Of a DNA stretch of 64,000 bases, positions 36,422-50,214 are shown in pieces (position 1 is the stretch's first letter; each line of letters opens with the position of its first letter). The stretch comes from Parus major (taxonomy: Eukaryota; Chordata; Aves; Passeriformes; Paridae), in the NCBI RefSeq assembly GCF_001522545.3, contig NC_031799.1, positions 42,445,645-42,509,644 on the forward strand, given 5' to 3'. The notes under the pieces were generated by a model that was not told where the DNA came from, did not search any database, and saw only the letters and a program-made list of their open reading frames with translations. A program made the translations under genes and the position numbers.

Positions 36422-39400
36422 CCAATGCCCAAAGCCTAATGTTCTTATGCCCTGTTTGTTATTTCACTTTGAATAATTTAAACTAAAAAGAAATATGTAA
36501 ATTTCTTGGGTACTCAGTAATTATATCTTCAGAGGATATGCTTGTAAGTACCAGTCCTTTCAAGTAGCACTCTGTCTATTGAATCAATAATTCCCACACT
36601 GAATACTTCCCAGATACTTCCCATTCAGACCTCTCTTGTACATAAAATAGGTATAAGTAGGTCTGTAGCACTGTTTTCCAATGGTTCTGTAACTTAAATA
36701 AGCAAATAAGAAAATAAGCAGCATTTTATAGCTGCTTATGGGTATCTGTCACTTCTTTGTTTTCCTCTCTTCTCCTTGCTGTGGCTGGAATCTCCTTCTC
36801 ATCCTGATCTGTTTATTTAGTGATATGGTGCAGCTGCAGCAGAGAGTGCATTAATAGATTGAACTGGGCCCATGTGCCTCTGGCCCAAGTTCCTGGGATT
36901 GTTTCTGCACTGAGCTCCTGCTGTAGGGAACGTACAACAGGGACACTGAAGTTAGTTGAAGGGAGGGCATACTTGCTTGAACTCCCCAACCTACCTCAGT
37001 ATTGCCAGGGTTAACCTTACCTATCTGGAAATGTGCATACATTTTTATTTCTATGCTTTCAAAGTATTTTTTTTTCTGTTTTTATCTTCAGGCATTAAAC
37101 TTTCTATTAAATATAATGTCAAAGCAAATTAAGTAATTTTGTTCTAAAGTGTACAATATCTACAACTTTTAGTCAAATACAGAATCACTAATGAATGTTT
37201 TAAAATACATTCATAAGCCAAACTGTTTAAAATAATTTCCTTCTTCATTTAAATATCAAAATCTAAAAGTCTGTTTGCTGTTTTCTGTTCTGCTGGTTCT
37301 TGCTAGATTTTTTGTGGTTTGGTTTTGATGGCATCTCTAACATGCAAAGCAAATACAAAGAGCAAACTTGTGCTGCTGCTTTCGTTGTTTGTGGTGTCTT
37401 CTGTAATAAAAGCAGATAATTGCTCTGAATTCATTTTGGCAGATAAAAGAGTTGTTTACAATGTTTTGTCTCTTGCTTTAATTGTGCTGAGAAGACATGG
37501 CTATTAGAAACATATTTTTATTTCCATTTGTTTGTTATGAATACCAGTTTAGGATTTGCCTAGTTATTTACACAATAATTTTTCCTTGACCAATAACAAT
37601 TTCTGAAGACAGTAAAGTTCACCTAAGTTTTTTATGTATAAATGGTACTGCAATTAGCAGTTCCTTTCACAACAAAAGGGGATTTTTTCTCAATTAAGTT
37701 GTGAGATACTAGCAATAGGAGCTAGGTAACAAGCAGCTGCATTTACATTTAAGATTCTTAATTCATATAAATGATTTGATAATAATAGTTCAGACTGGTA
37801 GCATAAAAATAATATTGATAGTAATTTCCTGAGGACATTTTCTAAGAGCAGTACTGAATATTTACTGATACTTTTTGATGTATTTCAATGATACTGGAAG
37901 ACAGCCAAGTTACAATGAATCTAGTTAAAAGATCTAAGAACTGTTAGTTATAAATCAGCAGTACTATATAATATACTTAACTGAGCCAGAGATGGAAGAC
38001 ACAGATTTCCTTTGAAATTCCCTGTTGTTATGGGTACAGCGCCTTTGATAGTGAGATTTCTTTTTTTAACATTAACCTACTAAATTCAAGGAGGGCAGTA
38101 TAAAACTGATGAAGTTTTTTTTCAGACCTGTTAAAAGACTGATTTAAAAATTACAGTTTACATAGGTGAATAATTTGAGATTGATTACTTGCATCACGAA
38201 AGAAACAATGAAAATAGCTTATTGGCTTTTTTGTCTGTTCAGTTCATGTGAGACTATCAACAAGCAAATAGAATAATAGCATTGGTTTTTTTCAGCATTA
38301 TATTTCAGTATCACAAAATTTTTATATGCGCACGTTCACTATTATGTCACTAAGAACATTGTTATGGACACAGAGTTGAGCATGTAAAGAACTTGGACTT
38401 CCAAGAGCACAGACATCTGACAATATCAGGGAAGATTTCTTGACTTTAAAGCCAGTATATAATATAGAAATACATAAACAGTGTGAGATGCCTCATTTCA
38501 AAATAGTGTTTCATAAAGAGAAGAGTAAGTTGCTAAGTCCCTTCTTTTTCAGAAAGAAAGGTAATCTCAGAACTTATGAAGTTTTTCAGGAGAAAAGTTT
38601 TATCAAGAAAAACTCAATAGTTACTAAGGAAAAAAAAATCAGGAAAAGGGGGACAGAACTTGAGTGTATTTTATGCAGGTTCATTGCTAGTTATTCACTC
38701 ATGAGTATTAAACCATATGAGTGAGAAGTTTACCAGAATAAAGACTTAAGACAGGGACATAAAAGAGCTGGAATACTAAGGAATGCTATTAGCACAAGAT
38801 TGATAAACATGACTGATCTTCTACCCTAAAACTGTTATGTAAACTTGATTAATCATTGTCATGAATGTTAGTATGCACATACTTTTAAAATAGCAAATTA
38901 ATCTCTCCAAAAAATATAACATTTGTGTATTGTTTGAAGAACAGTTTTACTCCAAGTACATGTTCTTCAATTGGCTTTAGAGCCATCCATTACAAAACTA
39001 TTTAACACAATGTTAAAAAAATGTATGCTCAGAATTCCACATGAAATGGTGTTCAACAAAAAATATGTTTGTTCCCTCCATTGCTTTATTGAAGGAATAA
39101 TGAATGATGCATATAAAAATCTGAAAAATGTGGATAATGGAAATATAAGATATGTTATTGTTAAGAATGATCCGTAAATGTTAATCCAGGTTATGTATTG
39201 CTATGTGTTTTACATCATTATAGTCACATACTTGGAATAAATGTGGACCTGGAACAAAAATTATGATTGTCCTCATGCAAACTTTCTGTCTCAAGTAGAG
39301 AAATAGATCATTTCTTTAAAAATAAGAATAACAATCAGGAAAATATAAGCTAGTTTTCTCACACTGTTCAAGCTAGAAGACAAATAAACTTGAATTGTTT

Positions 39401-41974
39401 AATGATGTTTTTTAAATATGAATTAAGTTTAACAAATCAATTTTTTTTACTCTCTACTCTTGGAAGTTAAAGAACATTAATATTTTAGGCCTATTTTCAT
39501 TCTACTTTATAGGACAGCATATCTATTATCTTATTGTCTAGATTTGCATTAACAGGAATAATTAGAGAACAATTAGAAAGAGGTATGTCTTGGAAAACCA
39601 GCTGCTTTTGATATATAAACTTTATCTCAAGAAATCTTTTTATTGGCTATAAGCCTGTCTTGATGGTTTATGTCATTGTATCCAAATGTTTATTAAAAAG
39701 CTAAGTCATTAGGTCACCAAGTTAATTCACTCTCTAGAAGTTAAAATGGGGGCAAAGACAGATTTTAGGAGATGATGAAGAGTGTCTCAGTCAAGTGTTA
39801 GCCTGAAATGTATGTGCTTAATTCCTTGAGGACGTATTCCTCATAACAGTTTAAATATAAAGATCATCTTTAAAGCTCTTGCCAGGGACTTACAAGTGAG
39901 CTCAACAGAATCAAACAACTCAAAATAGAAGAGATGGAAAATGCTGAAAACTGTTACAGTATGTAAGAGTTTGGCCCCAGTGGGCTGAATAAACAAAGTT
40001 CAAGAAGAGAGAGAAGTCGATAGATGTTTACGCAGGAGAAAAGCCTCTTCTTTCCCCTGTGTTGCCATACTTGTGTGAAAATTCTATCAAGTCTATACCA
40101 AAATCCATCTGAAAACAGTTCTTACTGTTCATACACTTCATACAGATTTTGAAAACCTCACATGGAGTATTTTTAATAAGTATAAATTTTGATTTTATGC
40201 TAACAAGTGATCCTATCAGCTTCTAAATCACCCTGTAGTAAAACAACCCTTTCTTAATAACTGAATGGGAAATTCTCTCATTTCTCCACTGAAATTATAG
40301 GTTATATTCAAATGACCCCCTTTAGCCTACATGTTTTCCTTCATCTGGACAAAAGGAAATTATGATATGCCTCACTCCTGTTCTTCCTGCCCTTAAGGCA
40401 AAATTAAAAGGAAAAATGTAAAACCCTGAAATTCCTAAATGTGAAAAGTAAAAAAAAAATTATAGAAGTTACATCTGTTTCCTAAACAAAACCCAAAGTC
40501 TCTCTCATTTGCAACTTATCTCTAAAAATAATAGCGTTAACTTTGTGTATATGCACAAGCATTCACAGACTCTTATCAAAGATATCTAGATAATAAAATT
40601 GACTCATTTTCACCTCCTATTTTAGCTAGATAAATCCTTTATCATGTTCCTTTGAAAGCAACTGACATCACACATAGTCATTCCTCCAGACTGGATCTTT
40701 CCTGAAAGAAATAGACACATTTTAAGTTTTTGTGAGTTTCAGTCAGTTTCAAATGAGTTTTCATATCTGTAAAGAAAAATAACAAGCATGAAAAATACAA
40801 ATGAAGTTGCTTAGTCATGTAATTAGTTAATCCTACTGCTTCATTTTACCACTCTAATAAATCATTAAAATAAACCCCAAACTCTAAACTGTGTTTGACA
40901 AGAGGGACAGATTTTTTAAGGGTCCACAAGAAAATCAGAACAGAAGATGGAAAGGAATCTCCATCTTTAGCATTATGTACAAAGATTCATAGATATAGAT
41001 AAAATACTTCATCAACAAACATATCTGAAATGTCTATCTATGTAGAATGGTCTTGTAATAGCAAAGTATGTCCTGAAAGATGTCAAGCTTTTTTTAAGGC
41101 ATACAGCCCTTCAAATTACAAGAAAGACTTCTTGTGACCTCTGCAAGCCCATGGAGAGCAAACCTCCAGCTGCCACATAATGAACAAAACAAGATCACAA
41201 TGATAAACTGACATTAGCAGCTGCATATTGTGTATGAATAAACAACTCCTTAATAAAACAAATCCCTTTATTATTATAAATGACAGAACACGTATTTCAT
41301 GCTGATATGACCTGGTGAAAAAAGGGTATTTTTACCATTTGTTTCAGCCATATGTTCACATTCACAGTATTGCTTACAGAACTAAAAAATATTTATCTTA
41401 CAGATCAGAATGCTGCTTTCTAGAAGATTCCACAGCTTTACATGATGCTAATGAGGGGAATTCATAACACCAAATATCAGAGCCTCTTTACTAAAAACTT
41501 TGATCAAACCTAGAACTAAAATATTTCTGAAGTACTATTTACCTGAAGTTTTCTGATTACAGTAATATATTTCTCACTTTAGAAAAGGGGTCAGAGAGAG
41601 ATAATAAAAGGACAACACAAAAAGAAAGAAAATAATAAAAAGAAAAGGAATTTGGTATATTCTTTGTCTCTCACATAACATTTTACTGTTTTCATTTTCC
41701 CTGTTCTCACAATTACCCAGTGTTTTGTCAATAACAGAACCCTGTTCTGAAGCCTAAAGGGTCATGTAAGAAGTGGCAGCTGATTTCAATCCTTTTCTAA
41801 GAAGTGACCATTCACTTCACAGGGATTTTAAGGTTATTACTAAATTACAGTCAGCTGAAGAGCTGAAAGAAAATAGCAAACTTGTTAGCAACTTTGAAAG
41901 ACTTTGGACAGGTGAAGAGGTTCATTGTTCTCTTCCAAAATATTTTTATTATTAGATATAAGAAGAGAAAAAAA
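36422..41974. other. Long AT-rich non-coding stretch
   Basis: No gene, RNA or mobile element is recognised over 5.5 kb. A small (AAATAAGC)n-like run lies at 36694-36720 and A-rich patches near 41600-41655. The ORFs are Lys/Ile/Asn-rich and below 100 codons. Confidence 0.6.
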
Positions 41975-42019
41975 TTTATCAATATCTGCTGGAAAGATTT
42001 ATCAATTCTGCTGGAAAGA
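41975..42019 (+). repeat. 22/23-bp tandem duplication
   Basis: TTTATCAATATCTGCTGGAA (continuing AGA) at 41975 is followed immediately by TTTATCAATTCTGCTGGAAA (continuing GA) at 41998. The second copy is one base shorter. Confidence 0.92.
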
Positions 42020-44295
42020 AAAAAAAGGAAAAAAAAGTAGCCAGCAAATGCAAAAACTTTAAGAACCCATAAAGACTAAAAATTTTCATTCTACTCAATA
42101 TTCAAGAATCATTCTAGGATGTAACAAGTAAGACAAGTCCTACAGTAATTTAGCATTCAACATTCAATTCAACCACTTGTTCTAAACTTGGCAAAACACC
42201 TTCATCCCTTCCTTCCTTCTCCCTAAAGAAAGCCTACAGAAACACAATTAAGCTTTATGTTTCCCACTTTATTACCACTTCCAGAGCTTCATTGGCAAAT
42301 ACCAGGTGCATAGTCTGTAAATCCTAGAGATCAAAGAGCTTCTCTGATCTGATAGAGATTCAAGAAACTGTGTACAAATTAAGAGAATAAGAAGAAAGAA
42401 AATAAAACCAACTATGTCTATTAGAAATAATTCCCTTGAAATCTGAAGTCCAGACTCATACCAAGGCATTTCTAAATTTTCCAAGATGGCCTTGATTTTT
42501 TAAAGTGTACTCTACATTTTTCTGCAGATTACTATGAATATACCCTAAGAAATTCTGAAGTTCTGCACCTACAGCTGCAATAGTGAAGGAATTAGGAGTT
42601 TGATAGGAAAAAATCTTTCTCTAAAGCCTATGATTTTAGTGGAAGTAGCTAATGTAGGGATGAAAGTAGGGATGAAGCACTGTATGAAGTACAGCTATTA
42701 TGCAAACTCTGCGTCTGAAGGAACTCCAGTTGTTTTCCCAGTCTATATCAAATCCGTGCTTATGACGATACTAAAAGGATTTATTAAACATTATAAATTA
42801 AATTGAATAAAATTATCAGCTTTCTCAGTTCACTATATAAAATGCCATAATGATGACTTGTTGCTTGCCTAATCTACCAGTTTTAAAATGCTGAACTGAA
42901 AATATTGATGCAAACAATATCACTTACACCCCTCTGATTTGAGTCCCTCATCTTTTCATGGAATAGCCATTAACTAGATAAAATACCCATGGGCAATGTG
43001 AACATATTTTTTTCAGTCTATAATATATTTAAAAATCTAAGATTATAAAAATGTTCATGAAAAAGGTCTAAAACTATGTACTAAAATAAATAATATTTTG
43101 CTATCAGCTAATGCAGGGTTTTGAAAAATTGCTCTTGAAATACTATTTTCTTATTACACCCTACAGAGTTTCCAACCTTGGAGTGAGTTCTAGGAGGCTG
43201 GGGAGAAGACTTGGATAAGTAGTGGTAAAACGGAGGTTAGAAATTTATATTCTGAGTTGAAATTTTCATTCAGTCACAGGTATTCAGTACTTAGGATTTT
43301 AAGAAACATGAACAAACAAGTGCTGCAATGTAAGGATCATGTGAGTTGGAAGCTCTGCTGGGTCATCAAGATTTGGTTTATAAGCTGTTACAGATACAGA
43401 GATTTCACTACATGTCAAATCTTCTCCTGAAGGCTGTGGCCAACATGTGAAGTGTCAGGAGCAGCTATCACCTCTTTCTGCTACATCAAGCACTCTCCTT
43501 AGTGCCCTACTCAGAAATAAGCCAGCTGAGAAAGTGCTCAGCAGTACTGAAGAATGAAATAAAAATAAAAAGTATATATCAAAAAAGACCAGTGGAAAAC
43601 CAATAAAAATCATGAACAAACTCGACACCTATAAAGCTGAGCTGTGAGACTAGAGCTATCTTACACTGGATTAAATTTTAATTACTTTTTAACAATACTA
43701 TTTGGAGTGAATTTCTAGATGTAGTCAAAATATAGAAATCTAGAAGTATATACTGCACCATTTTAGTGATTTAACACTTAAGACTTAAGTTTGCACACTT
43801 GCAATGCCAGTATGTAGAAGAATGGGTAGTATGAGGGGTGTCTTTTATTACTTGAAGAATCAGCTGCCAGCTATAGTGTCAAAAAGCCCTCAGAACAGTG
43901 CCATACACCATATACTGTATATGCACCTTATGTGTCCATCCATTACACAGGAAATATCAAAATCATGCAAAAGTTATAAAATAAATGCATGTCATTAAAA
44001 AATTAGATCCTTATGTACATTATATGTACTTCCTTGTAATGATTGTACCAAACCTTAAAAGTAAGCAAGTTTTCAGCAATTATGTCATAATCTATATTTT
44101 TCTTCAAATGTGAATGTTGTAAACACAAAGATGGACTAGCAGGAAGGAAAGAAAGGAAGAACACAGAAAGGAATTTGTCCAAAATACCCAAATGCAAAGT
44201 ATCACCCATTAGGAGCTTTTACATGCTAAGAGCTTTGTCCTGCAAAAACAGTACTAACTCTACATCAATAAAACTGTCTGCATGAATACTCACAG
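42020..44295. other. AT-rich non-coding stretch
   Basis: Nothing is recognised beyond short A-rich runs (42018-42038) and an imperfect GTAGGGATGAA duplication near 42652-42676. Confidence 0.6.
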
Positions 44296-44530
44296 CTGGG
44301 TGATAAAAAGGAAAAACCAGAGGAGCTGGAGAGCAGCTCAGGCTTTCTTCAGTTGTTTATGAACGTCATGCAGCAGCTGGGGGCTGTTGTACCCTACGGG
44401 TGCGGGATGTCAGGCTGCGCTCTGTGCAGGAGCGCTGCACCCCAAACAGCTGGCTTTGCTATCAAGCTTGTGTGCTTCACTGACTCCATTTCTGTGTCTC
44501 CCTCCCACAGAGCTCAATATATGGGGGCAG
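44296..44530 (+). other. CpG-bearing GC-rich patch, possible LTR remnant
   Basis: Five CpG dinucleotides fall within about 70 bases (44364-44433), far denser than the surrounding DNA. The downstream block GCTTTGCTATCAAGCTTGTG, then GCTTCACTGACTCC and TGTCTCCCTCCCACAG, has the look of an avian retroviral R-U5 region with a mutated polyadenylation signal, but LTR ends are not definable. A 70-codon ORF covers it and begins at a TTG, with no recognised domain. Confidence 0.3.
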
Positions 44531-47500
44531 AAGATGTGATCACAGTGCTTTTACAGGGTAGTTAATAAATGAATGTGTAGTTGTTAAACCACAACTAGTT
44601 TTTCACATGTGATATTCTGAGTCATTCACAGCGTGGCAGGTATCACAATATCCCTGCTTTTCTCCAGGTTTTTCCAGAAAAGCAAAACGACTACTCAATT
44701 AATTCTTGAAGAATCTCAGCAAGGACAGCACTAAGTAGAGTGAAGCTAAAAGCTTCATCTAAGAATCCTTGCAAGCATTGAATGTATTTAAGCAATATTA
44801 ATTCAAGATTGTTTTCTTTACTAAATAAAAAATATGACTTAGCACCAGAGAACTTTCTGATATTAAAGATATTATTTGTCCTCTTACACATGATTTGTCC
44901 TCTAACAGAGTGCATAGGTGACCCCCCATGTGAAAGCACTCAGTATATTTCTTCACTCAGTACACAACATGTGTACACCTTTACAGATACTTAGGTGTAC
45001 CCTGTCTAACCAGGAGACAGAAAACTGGTTGCACTACACCATCACAAGACAAGCCTTTTGGGGTCAGCCATGAGGCTATATGAGGCATACTATAAAAAGG
45101 AACCAGGAACAGCTAAACAGAGAGAAAATAGTGTACCACTTACAGAAGCAGAGGAATATGATTAATTGGAAAGGCTGTGCATTCATGAACAACTATGCAT
45201 ATTGGACAGGAGGGTCAAATCTAGACACAGCAAGTCAAGAACCAACAAGAGGTTCTCTTCTGAGAAGGGTATCTGAGATTTTCTGGACTCCCAATCTGTA
45301 TTTGTATTGGCCTGGGAAGCCTGCTTTCAGGCATCAGGCATCCTTTTTGAAATCAAGCAATGTCTGTCAGTGCAGAAAATTAGAGTCTTCCACTGCAGAC
45401 TCCTCAGGTAGTGCACCCTTTTTTAACCAATGGCAAAGATGTTCACTGGTATGCCTTATTCTTTTTTTCAATTAAAATAAATGGATTTAAGCATATGCAG
45501 TACTTAGTAAGTTTACAGTTGCAGAGCAGATTTTGTCTTGAGTGGGTTAAATAGTTGTCAAGCAAGGAACTTGGATGGCAGCATTAAGCAAATGGTACCC
45601 TCTAATCTGAATGCAGTGATGAACATACTTTTCCTCAATAAGAAAACAAGAGAAGGGAGAAGCAGACATATTGTTTTGAAATTCCCCCAGGAATAAGAGT
45701 GATTTAAAATCTTTACAGTAAAATGGTTTAAATGACAGCAGAACAAAATAAAAGTAAATATTAAAATCCAAATTAAAACAAACAACACATACAAAAAAAG
45801 AAGAAAACTACAAGAAACCATAATCTCCTTGAGATGTTTCCAGAATTTAAGTGGGCACAAATTGCAAAAGCAAGCTTCATGATTCTACAGTGACATAAGA
45901 AGTAAAGGTTGGAAAGAGAACAGTCTTAATCTAATCATAAGCAGCTACAGAAACGCTGTGTCCCAGCTGTGATCTCTGGAGAACCATATTAACATAGGGG
46001 TGTTGCTAAATGTATGTGTCCCAAATAGTTGGGACCCATGGAGACCAGCTTTAGATAATGAACGAAAAGGAGGTTAGCAATTGCTGAATACAACCAGAAA
46101 GTAGCAGAGCTCTACATGTATCTATCCCCATACCACCTATAAAACTTGAAGTGCATTGAGCATAACATTTAACTTTGGCTGAACTTGATAAACAACTTGA
46201 ACAGGGTAAGAAATGCTTTAGTAACCCTTCCTGCTTTCTGTGCTAACCCACTAATAATTCAAACATATTTAGGCAGCTTCAACTGCAAGACATTCCCAGT
46301 ATATCCTTAACCATTCCTGTGCTAAATACTACATCTTCACTCCACAACAGTGTTTATGCACACAAATCCTGCTGGAGTCAGTACTGTACTTCCCTGAGTG
46401 TCTAGCTGTCTAGATGCTTGTATCAATTCTTGGAAAATAATTTCTTTTTAGAATAGGTTTTTGCAAAAAGAGGAATAGAGTATAATACAGTGGTAAAATC
46501 ACAAAAAAGTCACTGTAGTTTGCTTTTTGGTTAATGACACATGAATATTTTATATATATGTATGTAAGCTGTTTCATTACAGACTCTAGGTCTTCATTCA
46601 TCCATCTACCATTTTGTCTGATCCTTCACATCTGTGTATTTTACCATGGGAAAGCTCATTATCTTCTTCAAGAAGAAGACAGAATGTAATGCAATAGCTG
46701 TGATCTATGCAGTGAATGAGAACATGGAAGGTAGCAGAACCCTATGCAGAACTGTGTCTCAGATCTAAGGAGGTTTCTGCACTGCTGAAGTGCTTTCCCA
46801 GGACATAGTGCAACAGAGGTATGCCTCTAAATTTTCAATTCAGATTTGTTAATAAATTTCCTGTTCACACTATTCTGATTTGCTAACATATGCTTAAGCC
46901 CATTCACAAAAATACTGTTAGTGTCTGGGATGAAATAAAGGACAGTGAATGAAAAGCATAGGATAGTTGCTCCTAACCCACTTTTTCAAGTATTTCTAAC
47001 TTTCAATACTTCTGGTTCTTTTTCATCAGGCAGATAAAATTAAGCAGCTTTAAGATACTTTGCTTGGATTTGCTCTAGAAAGTTGGGAAGGAGATAAGAG
47101 CAGATAGAAAGTCACTTCACTTGGTGCCAGGCAGCCTCTGCACTAGCTGCAAGCAGGCAACATGCAGCTAAAATTCATGCCCAAACTCTATTTGTCACAG
47201 CTGATGGAAGTGAGTAATCTTGATTTTTTCCCTCCAAATGAAAACTGCAAAGGCAGTCTTATCTGTCTTCCCATTCAGTAAAGTGGCACTTTTTGTCTCC
47301 CTAGAACTGAGCTTTCAATGAGGATGTGAAAAACTACTGTAACTTGCAGACACTTCAAAAAATATCAAACAGATCTATCTTGGCCAGAAGCCCAAGAAGC
47401 ATTTTTTAGTAAACTGAAAAAAATGTGAAATTATTTTTAAAACTAGTTACTTTAGTTGCATCATTATTTAAAATATTAAGGAATTTTGGTTTCACAAAGT

Positions 47501-49574
47501 AGGAGTGGCTTCTTTCATAGTTCCCACAGGTCCAGGTGTACATAAATTCAGTGACACAGTGGCACAATGTTTCAGGTTGGTAGTAGATTTTGTTTCATGG
47601 CATCACTGAGAAGAAGGGAACAGAGTTTAGAAAAAAAATAATAAGGAACCCATTTTCACCACATGACTTGAACCTTTATGCCAGATCTCTCATGCCAGAT
47701 CAAACTCTCTTGCAGCATTAGAAATGTTTGTCTAAGTGTTTTCTTGCCATTATTTCTCATATTGTTGCATATTTCTGCACTTGTGTAAGGAGACCTTAGT
47801 GACAGTTGAAACACAAGAAACTGTGAACTGCAATAAATATGTATTTCAAAGTTTTCCAGTGGGAAGAAAAGTGCCAACAAGTGAGGTAAGCTTTAGTGAT
47901 AAGCAAAAATCCCTTAAAATATAGCAATTCTAAGATTTTAAAAAAATAAAATAAAATATTTTAAGAAAATTGTTCTTTTAAGAAAACCATGTTAGATGTT
48001 TAAAATACAGGACAAGAATGCTTCTGTTCACTGCAGAAGCTCCTAAATAATGACTATTAAAGAGATTTCTTCAGCATAAACTGAATTTAATGGTTTCATT
48101 TGTTTTGATCTAGCTAAAAGACAAGAAAGAAGTTAAATCCTTGAGAAGTGCAAATTAGTTTTATGGAATTATTTATTAAACATTGTCATTTTGGTTTTTG
48201 CTCAGAATTCCTTACAGAGCATCACAATATTTTAAAATTTCCTAATATGTAAAATAGATTATCAGTTTTTACCCATGAAAAATGGGTGAAATTATCTACT
48301 CACAGGATGCCTTTCCCCAATATCAGCAATTTGTTTTCTCCACTTATTTTATATGTTATTCTAGATGGGGAATTTTTATTTTCTTCTGAGACCAGTTTTC
48401 CATAACAGAGCACACACTGCAGGATGTAGTATGTTATAGAAAAGTTGTATGTATTAAAAATGTCCGACACTTGGCTTTCTTTCTCAGAAGGTTCAGTTGC
48501 ATAATTACCAATAATTAATGAATACAAGTGGTGTTCACAGTTTATCAAAGCTGCTTTTTTCCAAGTTTATTTCAATACTTCAAGATTTTCTTTCACAAAG
48601 AAAACTAAGCCGGCTCTAATTACTAAAACATTCAAGCTTGACTGCAGATTGGACAACTTGTGAATCGTGGTGATGACAGTAGCAGTGAAACAGAAGGCTG
48701 AGCTGGTGGTTGAAGGACTGGGCAAGGTTGTAGGAAATGCACATTCTGTTCTTTTTCTGCCCCAAACCCCCTCTGTGGTCTTTGGCAAGTCATTCTAGCA
48801 CTGTATACAAGTGAGCACACTTATAACTTAGCCTTTGGAGCGCCTGCATGCATTGTGATAAAAATGCGACTTTCACAAGTAACCAAACTAAAAGAAGGAG
48901 TACCTGGACCAAGAGGAGCTGCTTTTCATACCATCTGTAAGGACAAAACCCACATAATTTTTGGATTCCAATCCCATTATTAGACTCATATGAATAAAAC
49001 TCTGAGCTTTCATAGAGTTCTATTGTCATCTTCTTTTGTTATTTATCTTCAAAGTAGCCACCTACAAGCTTGGGACGCCATTTGTGCTTTTCCAGACTGA
49101 GAATCGGGATCATCAATGTACTTTTTATTGCAATACAATGTGAATAAACAGTTAAGACATGGACTAAATTACATCAACTGAGAAAATAACTTTTGGCAGT
49201 GTAACAAGCCTATTGCAGAAAGCCCACCAAGTAAACTATTAACTGCAAGACAGAACCAAAAAATACAGTGCTAGTGATAAAAAGAAGATAGTAGTGGTGA
49301 AAGACTTCACCTCAGATAGGAGGATGAGGTCAAGTGTAGCGCTGTAAGTTGAATGCAGAAATACCAGTGAATAGGACAGAATAACAAAAGCCCAGACAGT
49401 TATTGTCTATGCTCTGGCTCACTGGTTAAACCCAAACTCCAAAGTGGCCATTCTCCCAAAACAAACATTTTTTTCTGAAATGACAGTAATTTTTTTGTCT
49501 GCGTGAAATCTTGATGAAAAGATGGAAAAAATCATGATGTAATAATAAGTTTATTTCACTGAATAAAAGGGCAT

Positions 49575-49576
<2 letters not shown>
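44531..49576. other. Long AT-rich non-coding stretch
   Basis: No gene or repeat is recognised. The 131-codon plus ORF (45080-45475) and the 100-codon minus ORF (45558-45860, largely Phe/Leu/Ile-rich) show no recognisable domain. Confidence 0.55.

Positions 49577-49615
<39 letters not shown>
49577..49615 (+). repeat. (AC)19 microsatellite
   Basis: Uninterrupted AC dinucleotides run for 39 bases and end in AGAGCC. The minus-strand Cys-Val repeat ORF over it is an artefact. Pure repeats of this length are usually polymorphic. Confidence 0.97.
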
Positions 49616-49618
<3 letters not shown>

Positions 49619-50107
49619 CCCTGTATTTTATACAGGCATAATTACTGTGTTTGTATCTTGTTCCAACATACAGGCCATTTGCTGAAATCAAACACCTAGG
49701 GGAAAGACTTCAATTGTTTTCATTGCTTAGTTTTGGTTATATCTTTCTGCATTCATATCTCAAGCTGAAGCCCACAGATCAGACTGGAGAGATACTTAAA
49801 CTCTTAAATAATGTCTCTTATTTTCTGTTATCTTATAATTCTTAAATTTCTTGGCAATTATCAGGATGTGAACAAGAGAAGTCCTTGTTTGTGCATTGTA
49901 CTTGTGTTTATGGTAAAATAGCAGCCTTTAAATACAATTAAATAGGACAAGAAATAGAATTCCCATCTGCCTAAGCTTATCAGGTCCTGTACAGTCAATT
50001 CTTTCAACACATTGCATGATTTGTACATTTCACGTTCAAATCTCAGTGTTGGTCACTAAATGCTGGGTCTTACAGGAATTACTGAGTTCAGAATGTCCTT
50101 ATCCTTG
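49616..50107. other. AT-rich non-coding stretch
   Basis: Nothing recognised between the two microsatellites. Confidence 0.6.
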
Positions 50108-50115
50108 ATTTTAAA

Positions 50116-50169
<54 letters not shown>

Positions 50170-50214
50170 TTTAACCTTTTAAAGTATATACACTTTAACT
50201 TTTAAAGTTATATA
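50108..50214. repeat. Compound (GT)n(TA)n microsatellite with flanking hairpin units
   Basis: A GT run (about 50117-50130) passes directly into a TA run (about 50131-50165). Two 23-base near-copies follow at 50168 and 50192 (ACTTTAACCTTTTAAAGT and ACTTTAACTTTTAAAGT, each ending in an ATATA-type tail). Each copy is itself an inverted repeat (ACTTTAA with TTAAAGT), and the left flank also holds TTTTAAAGT. Confidence 0.92.

Noticed and set aside
35806..36486. A 226-codon plus-strand ORF, the longest in the window
   Set aside because: It is the reverse complement of CR1 ORF2 and 3' sequence on the minus strand. The minus-strand translation matches CR1 and the plus one matches nothing.
47790..47886. 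Exon-like block before GTAAGCTT
   Set aside because: The acceptor (GTGTAAG) is weak and such combinations are expected several times by chance in 64 kb. The peptide is unrecognised.
49426..49614. Minus-strand ORF with a Cys-Val repeat
   Set aside because: It is a translation of the (AC)n microsatellite.
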